Origin: Maridesulfovibrio sp.
Lineage (GTDB): Bacteria; Desulfobacterota; Desulfovibrionia; Desulfovibrionales; Desulfovibrionaceae
Assembly (NCBI RefSeq): GCF_963676065.1
Contig: NZ_OY780933.1
Coordinates: 372,001-436,000 of the forward strand
Direction: 5' to 3'
Length of the DNA: 64,000 nucleotides
A model generated the notes under the pieces. It did no database searches and was not told where the DNA came from. It saw nothing but the letters and a program-made list of their open reading frames with translations. This document shows, piece after piece, positions 27,587-35,896 of the stretch. Every line of letters starts with the position of its first letter. Position 1 is the first letter of the stretch. A program made the translations under genes and the position numbers.

Positions 27587-29041
27587 ATGCATATAGAACT
27601 GCCCCTTTTTTCCTTACTTGTACTGGCCCCTTTTTCACCATCTCTGGAATCGGAGAATCCTCCGCTTATCAAGACTGATCCTGCTGATATAGACTTTGCC
27701 CTCGCAGAACTGAATCCCGCTCTCGATATCTCTCTTGACCGCTCCCGCTTCCCGGTCGCAAGCATTAATATCTCGATCAGTAAAATGGCCGATTTCAGGC
27801 CGAAGAACATCAGCCGCACGGCTGAATTCAAAGAGATAGTCAGCCGGATGGATGAAGCAGGCTCACCGGCAGCATCGCCGAAAACTCACCCGGAAAAAGA
27901 AACCAACGTGCTTGATGATATTCTTTCCATGGTCGACAGCGAAACCCCGAAGCATTCGACGGCGCCACCCAAATCGCCGGAACGTCCTAAGACAGAGCTG
28001 TTGCAGGCAATCTTCGCCGACCCTGAATTCAGGAAGATGGAATCCGCATGGCGCGGTCTGGAAATGATGGCACGTCAGGTTCCGTCCGGCAGTGAAACTG
28101 ACGTTAATTTCACTCTGGTACCCATTTCCCAAAACAATCTTCCAGCCGTATTGGCACGTTTGGAAGAGGTATACAGCGCCACACCCCCGGACCTAATTGT
28201 AATGGATCACGGGTTGAGCAATAGCCCGCGATCCATGGACATACTTGAAAAAATGATGAATTTCGCGGAATTTTTGATCACGCCGGCGATGGTATCCTTC
28301 GAGCCTAGTTTTCTTGAGCTGAAAAACTGGGCCGCAGTGGATAAACTTCCGTTTATTCCCTCCCTGCTGGAAGGAGCGGAATACGGACGCTGGAAAACCC
28401 TGCGCCAGCAGCCCTCCGCGGGCTGGATCATGGGGTGCGCCGGAAATGTAATGGGAAGAACCATGCATACCCCGGAACAGGGATTTGACAACACATCACT
28501 TTCCGAACGGGGACCGCTCTGGATAAGTTCAGTCTGGGCAGCGGCCGCTCTTTGTCTGCACAGCCTCGCCAAATTCGACAGGGGGACTCTCTTTGCCGAC
28601 CATTCCGCCATACGGCTGGAAGGATTACCTCTTGCTGAAGGGACAAGACCAAGTCCGGTCAACCCTCCTATCGGAACCGAACGCATCAAGGATTTCCGGC
28701 AGTCCGGCATCAATACGCTCGCCTTCAACGGAGATCAGGCTTTTTTTCTGGGGGCTGTTTCCATCGACGGAGGACCGCTTAACCTGCGCCTGTACCTTTC
28801 AAGATTGATCCATTTTCTTATCATACTGTCTACTGAGAAACGTGATGAGTTCGTTCAACCGGAATCTCAACTCACTGAAGTGGTTGCTTTATTCCTGCAA
28901 AAACAAGGCTACGCCTCGGACCACGTGACCATTAAAAAAGGAGAATCTTCATCAACGACGATCCCCCTTGAAATTTCCGTGACTCCGGGAATGGATATCA
29001 CCGGGAACAACGAACCGATAACCTTCGGCTTCAACTGGTAA
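27587..29041 (+). CDS. Fused TssB-TssC-like sheath paralogue (orphan, divergent)
   Basis: The 484-residue protein looks like a shrunken fusion of both T6SS sheath proteins. Residues 1-85 follow the TssB layout (IELPLFSLLVLAPF, then ISISKMADFRPKNI). After a Pro/Ser-rich linker, residues 135-484 follow TssC: LQAIFADPEFRKMESAWRGL matches the TssC core helix, LKNWAAVDKLPFIPSLLEGA aligns with the cluster's own TssC, and the C terminus ends in the same strand pattern (PITFGFNW). It is the only plus-strand gene in the locus. I chose ATG 27587 (GAGG five bases upstream). The true tssB and tssC are present elsewhere in the locus, so this is an extra, diverged copy of unknown role. Confidence 0.7.
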   Translation: MHIELPLFSLLVLAPFSPSLESENPPLIKTDPADIDFALAELNPALDISLDRSRFPVASINISISKMADFRPKNISRTAEFKEIVSRMDEAGSPAASPKTHPEKETNVLDDILSMVDSETPKHSTAPPKSPERPKTELLQAIFADPEFRKMESAWRGLEMMARQVPSGSETDVNFTLVPISQNNLPAVLARLEEVYSATPPDLIVMDHGLSNSPRSMDILEKMMNFAEFLITPAMVSFEPSFLELKNWAAVDKLPFIPSLLEGAEYGRWKTLRQQPSAGWIMGCAGNVMGRTMHTPEQGFDNTSLSERGPLWISSVWAAAALCLHSLAKFDRGTLFADHSAIRLEGLPLAEGTRPSPVNPPIGTERIKDFRQSGINTLAFNGDQAFFLGAVSIDGGPLNLRLYLSRLIHFLIILSTEKRDEFVQPESQLTEVVALFLQKQGYASDHVTIKKGESSSTTIPLEISVTPGMDITGNNEPITFGFNW

Positions 29042-29043
29042 TA

Positions 29044-29817
29044 TTATTTAAGTTGAAGTGAATAGAATTCCGCGTCATCACCCTCCGGGAATTCACCGAA
29101 GACCAGTGCGTCCGGTGTCCCGGAGACTTTTACGAAGTATGATTCGTTTTCAGCCAGCTCATTTTTAACGGCCCAGCCGATAAAATCTTTGCCGCCCTGC
29201 TCCATTTTCAAACCCTGCATGGGGTAATTGAGCACGCATTTTTGCGGCAATTGCCCGGCAGGTCCAACGCCGTGTGCTTCGATATCTCCGCCGCTCACGC
29301 CCAGCAACGCTCCTTTCCATTGATGTCCGGGAGCAGGTCCAACCTCAATCCAGAGTCCCAGACTGGGCAAAGGATAAAGATCGAAACGGTGTTCTAGATC
29401 AACTTTTTTTATCGGGATATTGGCCTTGGCCGCCAGTTTCACGCCCAGCTTAGCCTCGTCCACCACATCTGCTCCGCGCAGCATGGTCGGCAGGGTTGCC
29501 GGGTCCAGATCGCCGTCATCGCAGATACAAAGAATGGGAAAACCGTGTCCGCGCCGGGCCTGTACAGCCGCGGCTAAAAGTCCCAGTCCGAAACGGATAT
29601 CAGGATTTTCATAACTGGCTTTACCGCCTTTGATCAGCCATACGCCGACTTCAGGTTTGTCCATTTCGCCTACCGGACCGGCCCATTCCATTTTCTCAAG
29701 ATTATCAGACCAGAAATGACCGTTAACACCTAGCCCATAACGGGTAACAGTCTGGAAAAGTCCCTTGCCCTTGGCTTCGTCTTTTTCCAAAATTGAGATA
29801 AAAACACTTTTTGACAT
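29044..29817 (-). CDS. T6SS-locus hypothetical protein (257 residues)
   Basis: I do not recognise the family. The protein is soluble with no signal peptide and opens with a Rossmann-like beginning, KSVFISILEKDEAKGKGLF. A hydrophobic strand (PEVGVWLIKGG), a glycine/alanine helix (GLGLLAAAVQARRGHG) and another strand (FPILCICDDGD) give an alternating alpha/beta order over about 1-140, loosely like TIR or flavodoxin folds. The second half is beta-rich. A strong GGAGG ribosome site sits six bases before ATG. It lies 18 bp after the PAAR-like gene, at the place where effectors or adaptors often sit, so a cargo role is possible but unproven. Confidence 0.6.
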   Translation of the reverse strand: MSKSVFISILEKDEAKGKGLFQTVTRYGLGVNGHFWSDNLEKMEWAGPVGEMDKPEVGVWLIKGGKASYENPDIRFGLGLLAAAVQARRGHGFPILCICDDGDLDPATLPTMLRGADVVDEAKLGVKLAAKANIPIKKVDLEHRFDLYPLPSLGLWIEVGPAPGHQWKGALLGVSGGDIEAHGVGPAGQLPQKCVLNYPMQGLKMEQGGKDFIGWAVKNELAENESYFVKVSGTPDALVFGEFPEGDDAEFYSLQLK

Positions 29818-29835
29818 GTATTGCCTCCAGAGGCT

Positions 29836-30240
29836 TTATCCAAGAGTTAAAACCGTCACCTGACTTGGCACAGAACAAATTCCGGGTGCGTTGGGCAGCA
29901 CCGCAAGACAGTTCTGACCGGTTACACTGGTCAATCGCTGGACGGGAATGCCATCGGCAAGGATAGTAATGCAGCCGACAAGGTACTCCGTCTGCCCTGA
30001 TTCCAGATGCGAAACCACACCCATTTCAACACCGGGTTCATCGCCTTCACTGACCAGCCCGAGTGAAACCTGATTAAGGGTCGGCATGCAGTCGCAAAGC
30101 ACATTATACGCCGCCGGAGCAGACGTGGCCGACTCGGCAATATTCGGATAGGGGATCGGCACAGGAACAGGACCCGCCGGAGTCAGGCAGACATCAGGAA
30201 AACCCATATCCATCCCGGCTCCCATAGTAAGCGCAAACAT
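29836..30240 (-). CDS. PAAR-like spike tip protein (DUF4150)
   Basis: The 134-residue protein has the PAAR-like pattern of DUF4150: an N-terminal GFPDVCLTPAGPVPVPIPYPNIA (written as VCLTPAGP and VPVPIPYPN blocks) with the conserved P-x-P-x-P-Y-P-N, followed by short strands and turn glycines. Proteins of this class cap the VgrG spike and may carry effectors; this one has no extra toxin domain. It is preceded by an AAAGGAG ribosome site and sits between the DUF3540 gene and the 257-residue hypothetical gene, in the usual DUF2169-DUF3540-DUF4150 grouping. Confidence 0.85.
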   Translation of the reverse strand: MFALTMGAGMDMGFPDVCLTPAGPVPVPIPYPNIAESATSAPAAYNVLCDCMPTLNQVSLGLVSEGDEPGVEMGVVSHLESGQTEYLVGCITILADGIPVQRLTSVTGQNCLAVLPNAPGICSVPSQVTVLTLG

Positions 30241-30257
30241 TTAGTACTCCTTTGGTT

Positions 30258-30881
30258 TTAACCCATATGAATCAATTCGCCGTCTATTTTAACGTGTTCC
30301 TCGGAAACGATCATGGTATTTTTACTTTGCACGGTCAGGGTTTCGTCCACCAATTGCCGACGGGACTCCGCCTGACAATCCTCATGCTCTCTGGTGAAAC
30401 GGAAATAATTAACAGCCCGCCTCGTAAATTCACGGCTGACCTCATCCACAGTTCCGGCTACTTTTTTTACCCGTTCCACATTACTGCTGAATAAACGCGA
30501 AGTAAGCGAAACTCTGCCCGCAGATATTTCAACTTCATTGGAATGCAGAGCGGCTTTATCGCTAATGCAGTTAAGCTCATTATCCGCAACGATGCTCAAA
30601 CTCCCATTTTTGCTACGTAACGCGACATCACCATCAACTTCCAAAGATGTGACAGTCTCAGCCGCCCGGCTCAGCACGGACAAAATCCAGACGCCGCCCT
30701 GCTTATCTACAGAGACGAGAACACTATCGCCCACTTCCGGACAGACCAGACAACTTACCGCCTTTTGCGCTTCAAGCTCGCCAAGGGAAGTTTCAACCAC
30801 AACACCGCCATCAGCCAGAATCACCCGGCCATACTCAAGCTGGGGTGTGGCTGCCTCATGTTTCTTAACCAGATTATTCAT
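30258..30881 (-). CDS. T6SS accessory protein DUF3540
   Basis: The 207-residue protein has an N-terminal OB-like part (GRVILADGGVVVETSLGELEAQKAVSCLV, about 18-46; only short blocks are given here as motifs) and a C-terminal run of beta-helix-like short strands with heptad-like spacing (about 85-205), resembling the needle of VgrG. The family is regularly linked to DUF2169 and DUF4150 genes in T6SS loci. It lacks a toxin domain. It could be a structural adaptor of the VgrG/PAAR-like spike; the exact role is not established. Neighbours are 17 bp downstream (DUF4150) and 111 bp upstream (pentapeptide gene). Confidence 0.8.
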   Translation of the reverse strand: MNNLVKKHEAATPQLEYGRVILADGGVVVETSLGELEAQKAVSCLVCPEVGDSVLVSVDKQGGVWILSVLSRAAETVTSLEVDGDVALRSKNGSLSIVADNELNCISDKAALHSNEVEISAGRVSLTSRLFSSNVERVKKVAGTVDEVSREFTRRAVNYFRFTREHEDCQAESRRQLVDETLTVQSKNTMIVSEEHVKIDGELIHMG

Positions 30882-30992
30882 ATTCTCTCCCTTGTTTTAA
30901 CGCATCGATTCTTCTCTCGAAATGCCCTGCCAAAAGCGTAAATAGTTTATTAAATTTCGCTCAGAGATCAATTTCAAGCGGCGAAAGACTCC

Positions 30993-32054
30993 TTAATTAT
31001 GCACCCAGTTTTCGGCTTCTTCCATATCTTTATCCGTACCCTGCAGCATTATCAGAGACGCACCGTCCCAGTGGGTATCCTTCTCAATGATACGATGCAG
31101 CTTGGCCCGGTACATGGAAGCCCGGCTGAAATCGGCATGGGTCAGGTCCGCATGCGAAAAATCAGAATGCTGCAGACTGGTTCCTACAAACTTTGCGGCC
31201 TGACAATTGGCCTTGCTGAAAATAGCGTGCACCATGATCGCCCCGCTGAAATCAGCAAGAGTAGCATCAACCGATCCGAAATAAGACTTGGTCATATCCG
31301 CATGACGGCAGTCGGCCTCACGCAGGGAAGCCCCACTTAACATGCAGCTACGCAATACAGCACCGGACAAATCGGCCCCTGTAAGATCCGCACCCATAAA
31401 ATTGGACATGGTCAGGTCAGCACCGGAAAGATTCGCGCCGCGCAGATTTGCGCTGTCCAGCAAGACCTGTGAGAAGAGTTGGCCGGAAATATCCTGATTT
31501 TCCAGATCTGCGCCGCGCATCATCATCTTGAAATAAGTTCCGCCCTTGAATTTCGTATTCTTGAACGAAGAGCCGTTAAAAACCACACGATCCAGATTTG
31601 CTCCGAAAAAATCGACACCGTCCATATCTGAATGGGACAGCACGGTCTTGACTATCTTCATGGAACGCATGTTCGCGCCCTTAAAACTGGAATGCTGAGC
31701 CATGGACCACGTCAGCTCCGCCCCTGATAAATCCGCACCACTGAAATCGGTCTTCTGCAATGTGGACATGTGAATTTTGGCATCTTCAAAATAGGCTCCG
31801 GCAAAGCACATTCCCTGAAGATTGACCTTGGTCAGCTCCGTGCCTTTGAACCGGGCTTCATTGAATTCGCAATTCTTGAATCCGGTTTTTAGAATGTTGG
31901 CCCCGGATAAATCCGCGCCATGCAATTTTACATTGTGAAATCGCCCCCCGGTGAGATCGGCACAGGAAAGGTCCGCCCCAGAAAGATCAATATCGCGCAA
32001 AGTCCGGTTATCCGCGATGGCCGCCAATATCTGCTCTCGATTCATTAAGCTCAT
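30993..32054 (-). CDS. Pentapeptide-repeat protein of the T6SS locus
   Basis: The 353 residues are almost wholly pentapeptide repeats A(D/N)LxX, seen from about residue 18 to 330 (for example LSGADLSCADLTGG), forming a right-handed quadrilateral beta helix about 60 repeats long. There is no signal peptide or membrane segment. Its ATG overlaps the stop of the upstream DUF2169 gene (ATGA), so the two are translationally coupled and probably act together. A few Met- and Phe-rich repeats in the middle are less regular. Function in secretion is unknown; such repeats are usually structural or protein-binding. Confidence 0.88.
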   Translation of the reverse strand: MSLMNREQILAAIADNRTLRDIDLSGADLSCADLTGGRFHNVKLHGADLSGANILKTGFKNCEFNEARFKGTELTKVNLQGMCFAGAYFEDAKIHMSTLQKTDFSGADLSGAELTWSMAQHSSFKGANMRSMKIVKTVLSHSDMDGVDFFGANLDRVVFNGSSFKNTKFKGGTYFKMMMRGADLENQDISGQLFSQVLLDSANLRGANLSGADLTMSNFMGADLTGADLSGAVLRSCMLSGASLREADCRHADMTKSYFGSVDATLADFSGAIMVHAIFSKANCQAAKFVGTSLQHSDFSHADLTHADFSRASMYRAKLHRIIEKDTHWDGASLIMLQGTDKDMEEAENWVHN

Positions 32055-35000
32055 GAGTCATCTTCCAGAAGTTCCAGTTTACCGTGCAATTGACTGCGTT
32101 TTAAATTTGCAGCCTCGAAACGGGTTCCACCAAGTACGGACTTATAGAAATCCACAGCGAAAAGGTTCGAGCCGCGCAGGTCTGTATCCACCAGTCTGGT
32201 CTTGCGCATTCCGCCCATATGTATATTGGCGGCGCGCATGGTGGCCGCTTCAAGATTACTTTTAGTGAATCGCGCTCCCTTGGCGGAAACTCCATTCAGA
32301 TTTGCCCGCACCAGCTGTGAATTATCAATCATCCCGTTTTCAAAATCCGCTCCCCGGAAATCAGAACCGGTAAAATCGGACTCGCGCAGGGCCGCGCCAT
32401 GCAGGCTCGCATTACGGAAATCAGAATCCTTGAAATTAGAATTGCGTCCGGTTCGCAATTTATCCAGATTGGCGTCAGTAAAGTTTATTTTATGGGCCTC
32501 AACATCGTTGAACAGACTTTCGTTCACCGATGCTTCGCTGAAATCGGCTTCATTCAGAGATGACCCTTTGAAAATGGATTTACTGATAGTCGACTGACTG
32601 AAATCGACTTTATCAGCATTACCGCTGATCATGCACATGTTGATTCGTGCGCCTTTAAGATCCGCTTCGCTGAAATCTGTTTTTTCAAGAATCGCCATAT
32701 CGAAATTGGCATCCCGAAGCACGGCCCTGGGGAATTGCGCGTCTTTAAAAATAGCCTGTGCACCGCTGGCTCTGCTGAGATCACATTCGGCGAACAGAGC
32801 TTTGTTGAACAAGCCGCGTCCAAGATCAGCACCTTGAAGAGAGGCTTTACTGAAATCAGCACCTATGGCCAGAGCCTGCTCCATCTTGACCTTGTCAAGA
32901 ATCGAGTTCTTGAAATTCGTTCCCTTAAGCTGGCATTTACTCAAATCCGCTCCACTTAAATCAAGATCGGAAAGATCAACTCCTGAAAGGACCGCACCAA
33001 CCAGAGATTTACCCTGATCGTATCTGCGCTGGACCTCCTCACGGGTCAGTACGCGCAGGGAGTCGGCACTGAGACCATGCTCGGCAAGCTTGGCAGCGGC
33101 ATCATCGGGTAACTCTTTGGCTTCAAGCTTTTTGAGCCCTTCGGCCAATTCGATCTTCTTGGCTTCAAACTTTTTGAATAGCTCCGCCTTCTGGGCATCA
33201 AGCTTGGCGCCTGTTTTTTCTGCCCGCGAAGCTTCGGCTTCCATTTTAGCGGCAATTTCAGGGGTAATCAGTTTACTCTTGGTCAGTTCTGCGGCCCGAT
33301 TCCTGATTTTGGCGGCAGCATCTTTACCTAATTGAGTAGGAGTCTGCTTCGGCTCTGTGGCTCCAAGGACCACTTTAGAGGGATCAGCACCCAGCTTGGA
33401 ATATTTCTCAGCCTTCTCACGCATAAGATTAAGCATTTCGTTCTGCTTGGCTTTGAGAGGCTCAAACTTCGCTTCCATGCTCTTCTTGACCTCGGCATGG
33501 ATACCTTTTGCCAAGCCCTTCACATCCGGGAACGGGGGCATGAAACCTTTCAGGAAATCACCGTCCGGCTGCTTGCCCTTTTCCGGCATAGCCATGTTAA
33601 TACTGTGCTCCGCCCTATGCTCTTCAGGCAAATGATCCAGCACCCACTGCCGAATGTCGCTGCCCTGCTTGCTGGATTCAAAGACAGTTCGCCCATGTTC
33701 CAACTCCAACGGCTGCGCTGTTTTGAGTGCGGATTGCCAGTTAGCCCACGCATTCCTAAATTCACTGTTCTCACTCCATTTCTCAGGCTGGACAACCAAA
33801 ACCGCGAGAGCCTTTTTCAATTCCTTGGCCGCGTCCTTGCCCGGTTTGTCCTTGGGTGATTCAAGAGTCAGAATGGAACAGAAATCCCCTACTTCCTGTT
33901 CCATGAACAAAGCCTGCAACTCATCAGCCACACATACTACCGGGGCCGCAGCAGCCGCCGGCATAGTCGGCAGATCGATAAGAGTCGAACTGGGCAGGAA
34001 TAACGGATCTTCATTTGAACCGGGAACAAGCTGCTCTTCGCCGTCTGCAAAAGTACCCGGATTCATCTTGATATGATTTAGTACCGGACCGTCAAAACGG
34101 GGCAGCACCAGCCCAGCCGGAACGGTGAATTCATCATCGCCATCCAGTCCCCAATTCGCCGGGGATTCAATCAGGACTTCACCGTTAACCCCCAGCCACA
34201 TACGCTTGATAGTCTTACGCTCAATACCGAGATCGGTGAGTTTTTTCATGGTTTCGCGATCATTTTCCAGCGCCCTGCGCCAACGCGCAATCAGTGGAAA
34301 GCCCCGATCATGCCACGGATTGACCTTCTTATGAAAAGGAAATTCAGCAGAAAGCGGTTCATCAGGATCAAGACCGTTTTTCTTAAGATGCTCCGCTTTG
34401 ATCCCTTTAAGTTTGGTTGAAGCTTCTTTAACCGCAGCCTTGCGCGATGCTTCGAGCTTTTTCTTTGTAGCTGACAGCTTTGAACCGGTTGAAGCCAGTT
34501 TTTTTTCAATCTCAGCAAGCTTCCCCCTGAACTTATCAAATACCGTAAGATTTATTTCTACAAGATGCCCGTGCTCAGCTTGAGCCTTGCGAGCCATAGA
34601 CTCCAGATTATCAAGAGTCTTGTAATGTCCGGCTATCATCTTCTGTGCACCGGCAATTACCTCTTCCGGTTCCTGAGGGGGCATGGACGGGCGGTTGCCT
34701 AGAGCCTTCTGGCGTATTTCATCCGCAAATTTAGGAATATTTTTTATTTTTAGCAGGGATTTTTGGGCCTTTTGCACGGCTTCTTCCGCCTTGGACATAT
34801 CAACATCCACCCCACGATCAAGAAGCTTTATCTGTAAATCCCGGTAATGTTCAATTGACTTCGGTTCGGTGCCCTGCTCCTCATGACGAATCAGCACCCG
34901 CAAAATATCCGCGCCTTCATCATCCACCACCTCAGTTGTTCCACGATAGATGAGGAGTCCGCGCATGATGGAGGGAAAAAACCAGACTGTTTCCAGCCGG

Positions 35001-35884
35001 GTTGAGACTTCGCGAAACTCCTCACCTTCGCTTATCTGGTGGGATGGCAATGGCCCCACCGGAAATGTATGCGGTTTAAAATTTTTATTAACGGTAACAA
35101 AACAACGCATACGCAAATTGGGCAGCGCGCTTTCTATGAGCGGAAAATCCTGATGCATGTTCTTTATTTCAACATGCTCACCACCCTCGAAATAACCGTC
35201 CATGAACTGATCTTCACTCGCAGCATTGAAGAACTCGTAATTCATGTCGTCCGGGAAAAAGGGCCAGCGTTCGTTCTTCCATTTTTCATCGTAGGTTCCG
35301 TTCTTCTGCGCCCGTTGCGGCCACATGAGATCAAGCGGTCCAAAACCGGCAGGGTCCACTTTCTGGGAAGGAGAACCTATCTGCTGCCTCGGCAATTCTA
35401 AATTAGGCAGAGGCACGGCCTCGGAACCGTCAGGCATCGTTACTTTTCCAATGCCCTTGCCAAGGGGATTCTTGGCGTAATCCGGCCCGCCGAATGCGTT
35501 GGCCCAGACCACGGGCATTTCGACAAAAGATTCAGGCTCGCTAATCAGTCCGTTTTTCCAGTAACGGTCGCCGAAAACACTAAGCGTTTTTTCCTTTTCC
35601 CCTACCCGCACCTGCACCTGCGAAGCGGGCCGGGACTGCCCGCGCGGGGCGAAGCATGAACCACTGACCAGAAACTCACCACGAGGCTTAGGCACACCCT
35701 GATCTATGATCGGCTTAGGCCCGAGCTGTGTGGGCACGGTTTTCCAGAGTTCCTGTTCATCAAGCAGATTGCCGGGATCGTTAAGATCAAAAAAAGCCAT
35801 TACCCCGACACTCAGGTAATACTTATCCCTGATGCCCAGCGGGCGTGGAAAAAACGAATGCTGTTTTTCCTTGAATATCTTCAT
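32051..35884 (-). CDS. DUF2169 protein with coiled coils and C-terminal pentapeptide repeats
   Basis: This large T6SS-linked protein has 1277 residues. The DUF2169 domain (about 1-330) carries features such as VMAFFDLNDP, FLVSGSCFAPRGQ and VWANAFGGPDY. Lys/Glu/Ala-rich predicted coiled coils follow at about 415-500 and 795-925, separated by a second globular block (about 520-780). A long pentapeptide-repeat beta helix covers about 960-1260 (GVDLSDLDLSGADLSKCQ and similar). DUF2169 proteins accompany VgrG, DUF3540 and PAAR-like genes and are thought to act as loading adaptors. The 13-bp gap from vgrG and the 4-bp overlap with the next pentapeptide gene support a shared assembly. Confidence 0.88.
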   Translation of the reverse strand: MKIFKEKQHSFFPRPLGIRDKYYLSVGVMAFFDLNDPGNLLDEQELWKTVPTQLGPKPIIDQGVPKPRGEFLVSGSCFAPRGQSRPASQVQVRVGEKEKTLSVFGDRYWKNGLISEPESFVEMPVVWANAFGGPDYAKNPLGKGIGKVTMPDGSEAVPLPNLELPRQQIGSPSQKVDPAGFGPLDLMWPQRAQKNGTYDEKWKNERWPFFPDDMNYEFFNAASEDQFMDGYFEGGEHVEIKNMHQDFPLIESALPNLRMRCFVTVNKNFKPHTFPVGPLPSHQISEGEEFREVSTRLETVWFFPSIMRGLLIYRGTTEVVDDEGADILRVLIRHEEQGTEPKSIEHYRDLQIKLLDRGVDVDMSKAEEAVQKAQKSLLKIKNIPKFADEIRQKALGNRPSMPPQEPEEVIAGAQKMIAGHYKTLDNLESMARKAQAEHGHLVEINLTVFDKFRGKLAEIEKKLASTGSKLSATKKKLEASRKAAVKEASTKLKGIKAEHLKKNGLDPDEPLSAEFPFHKKVNPWHDRGFPLIARWRRALENDRETMKKLTDLGIERKTIKRMWLGVNGEVLIESPANWGLDGDDEFTVPAGLVLPRFDGPVLNHIKMNPGTFADGEEQLVPGSNEDPLFLPSSTLIDLPTMPAAAAAPVVCVADELQALFMEQEVGDFCSILTLESPKDKPGKDAAKELKKALAVLVVQPEKWSENSEFRNAWANWQSALKTAQPLELEHGRTVFESSKQGSDIRQWVLDHLPEEHRAEHSINMAMPEKGKQPDGDFLKGFMPPFPDVKGLAKGIHAEVKKSMEAKFEPLKAKQNEMLNLMREKAEKYSKLGADPSKVVLGATEPKQTPTQLGKDAAAKIRNRAAELTKSKLITPEIAAKMEAEASRAEKTGAKLDAQKAELFKKFEAKKIELAEGLKKLEAKELPDDAAAKLAEHGLSADSLRVLTREEVQRRYDQGKSLVGAVLSGVDLSDLDLSGADLSKCQLKGTNFKNSILDKVKMEQALAIGADFSKASLQGADLGRGLFNKALFAECDLSRASGAQAIFKDAQFPRAVLRDANFDMAILEKTDFSEADLKGARINMCMISGNADKVDFSQSTISKSIFKGSSLNEADFSEASVNESLFNDVEAHKINFTDANLDKLRTGRNSNFKDSDFRNASLHGAALRESDFTGSDFRGADFENGMIDNSQLVRANLNGVSAKGARFTKSNLEAATMRAANIHMGGMRKTRLVDTDLRGSNLFAVDFYKSVLGGTRFEAANLKRSQLHGKLELLEDDS

Positions 35885-35896
35885 GTGACTCCGGGG

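Noticed and set aside
30993..33000. Short-period DNA repetition suggestive of a repeat array or CRISPR
   Set aside because: The periodicity is the 15-base coding pattern of pentapeptide repeats; there are no identical repeats with unique spacers.
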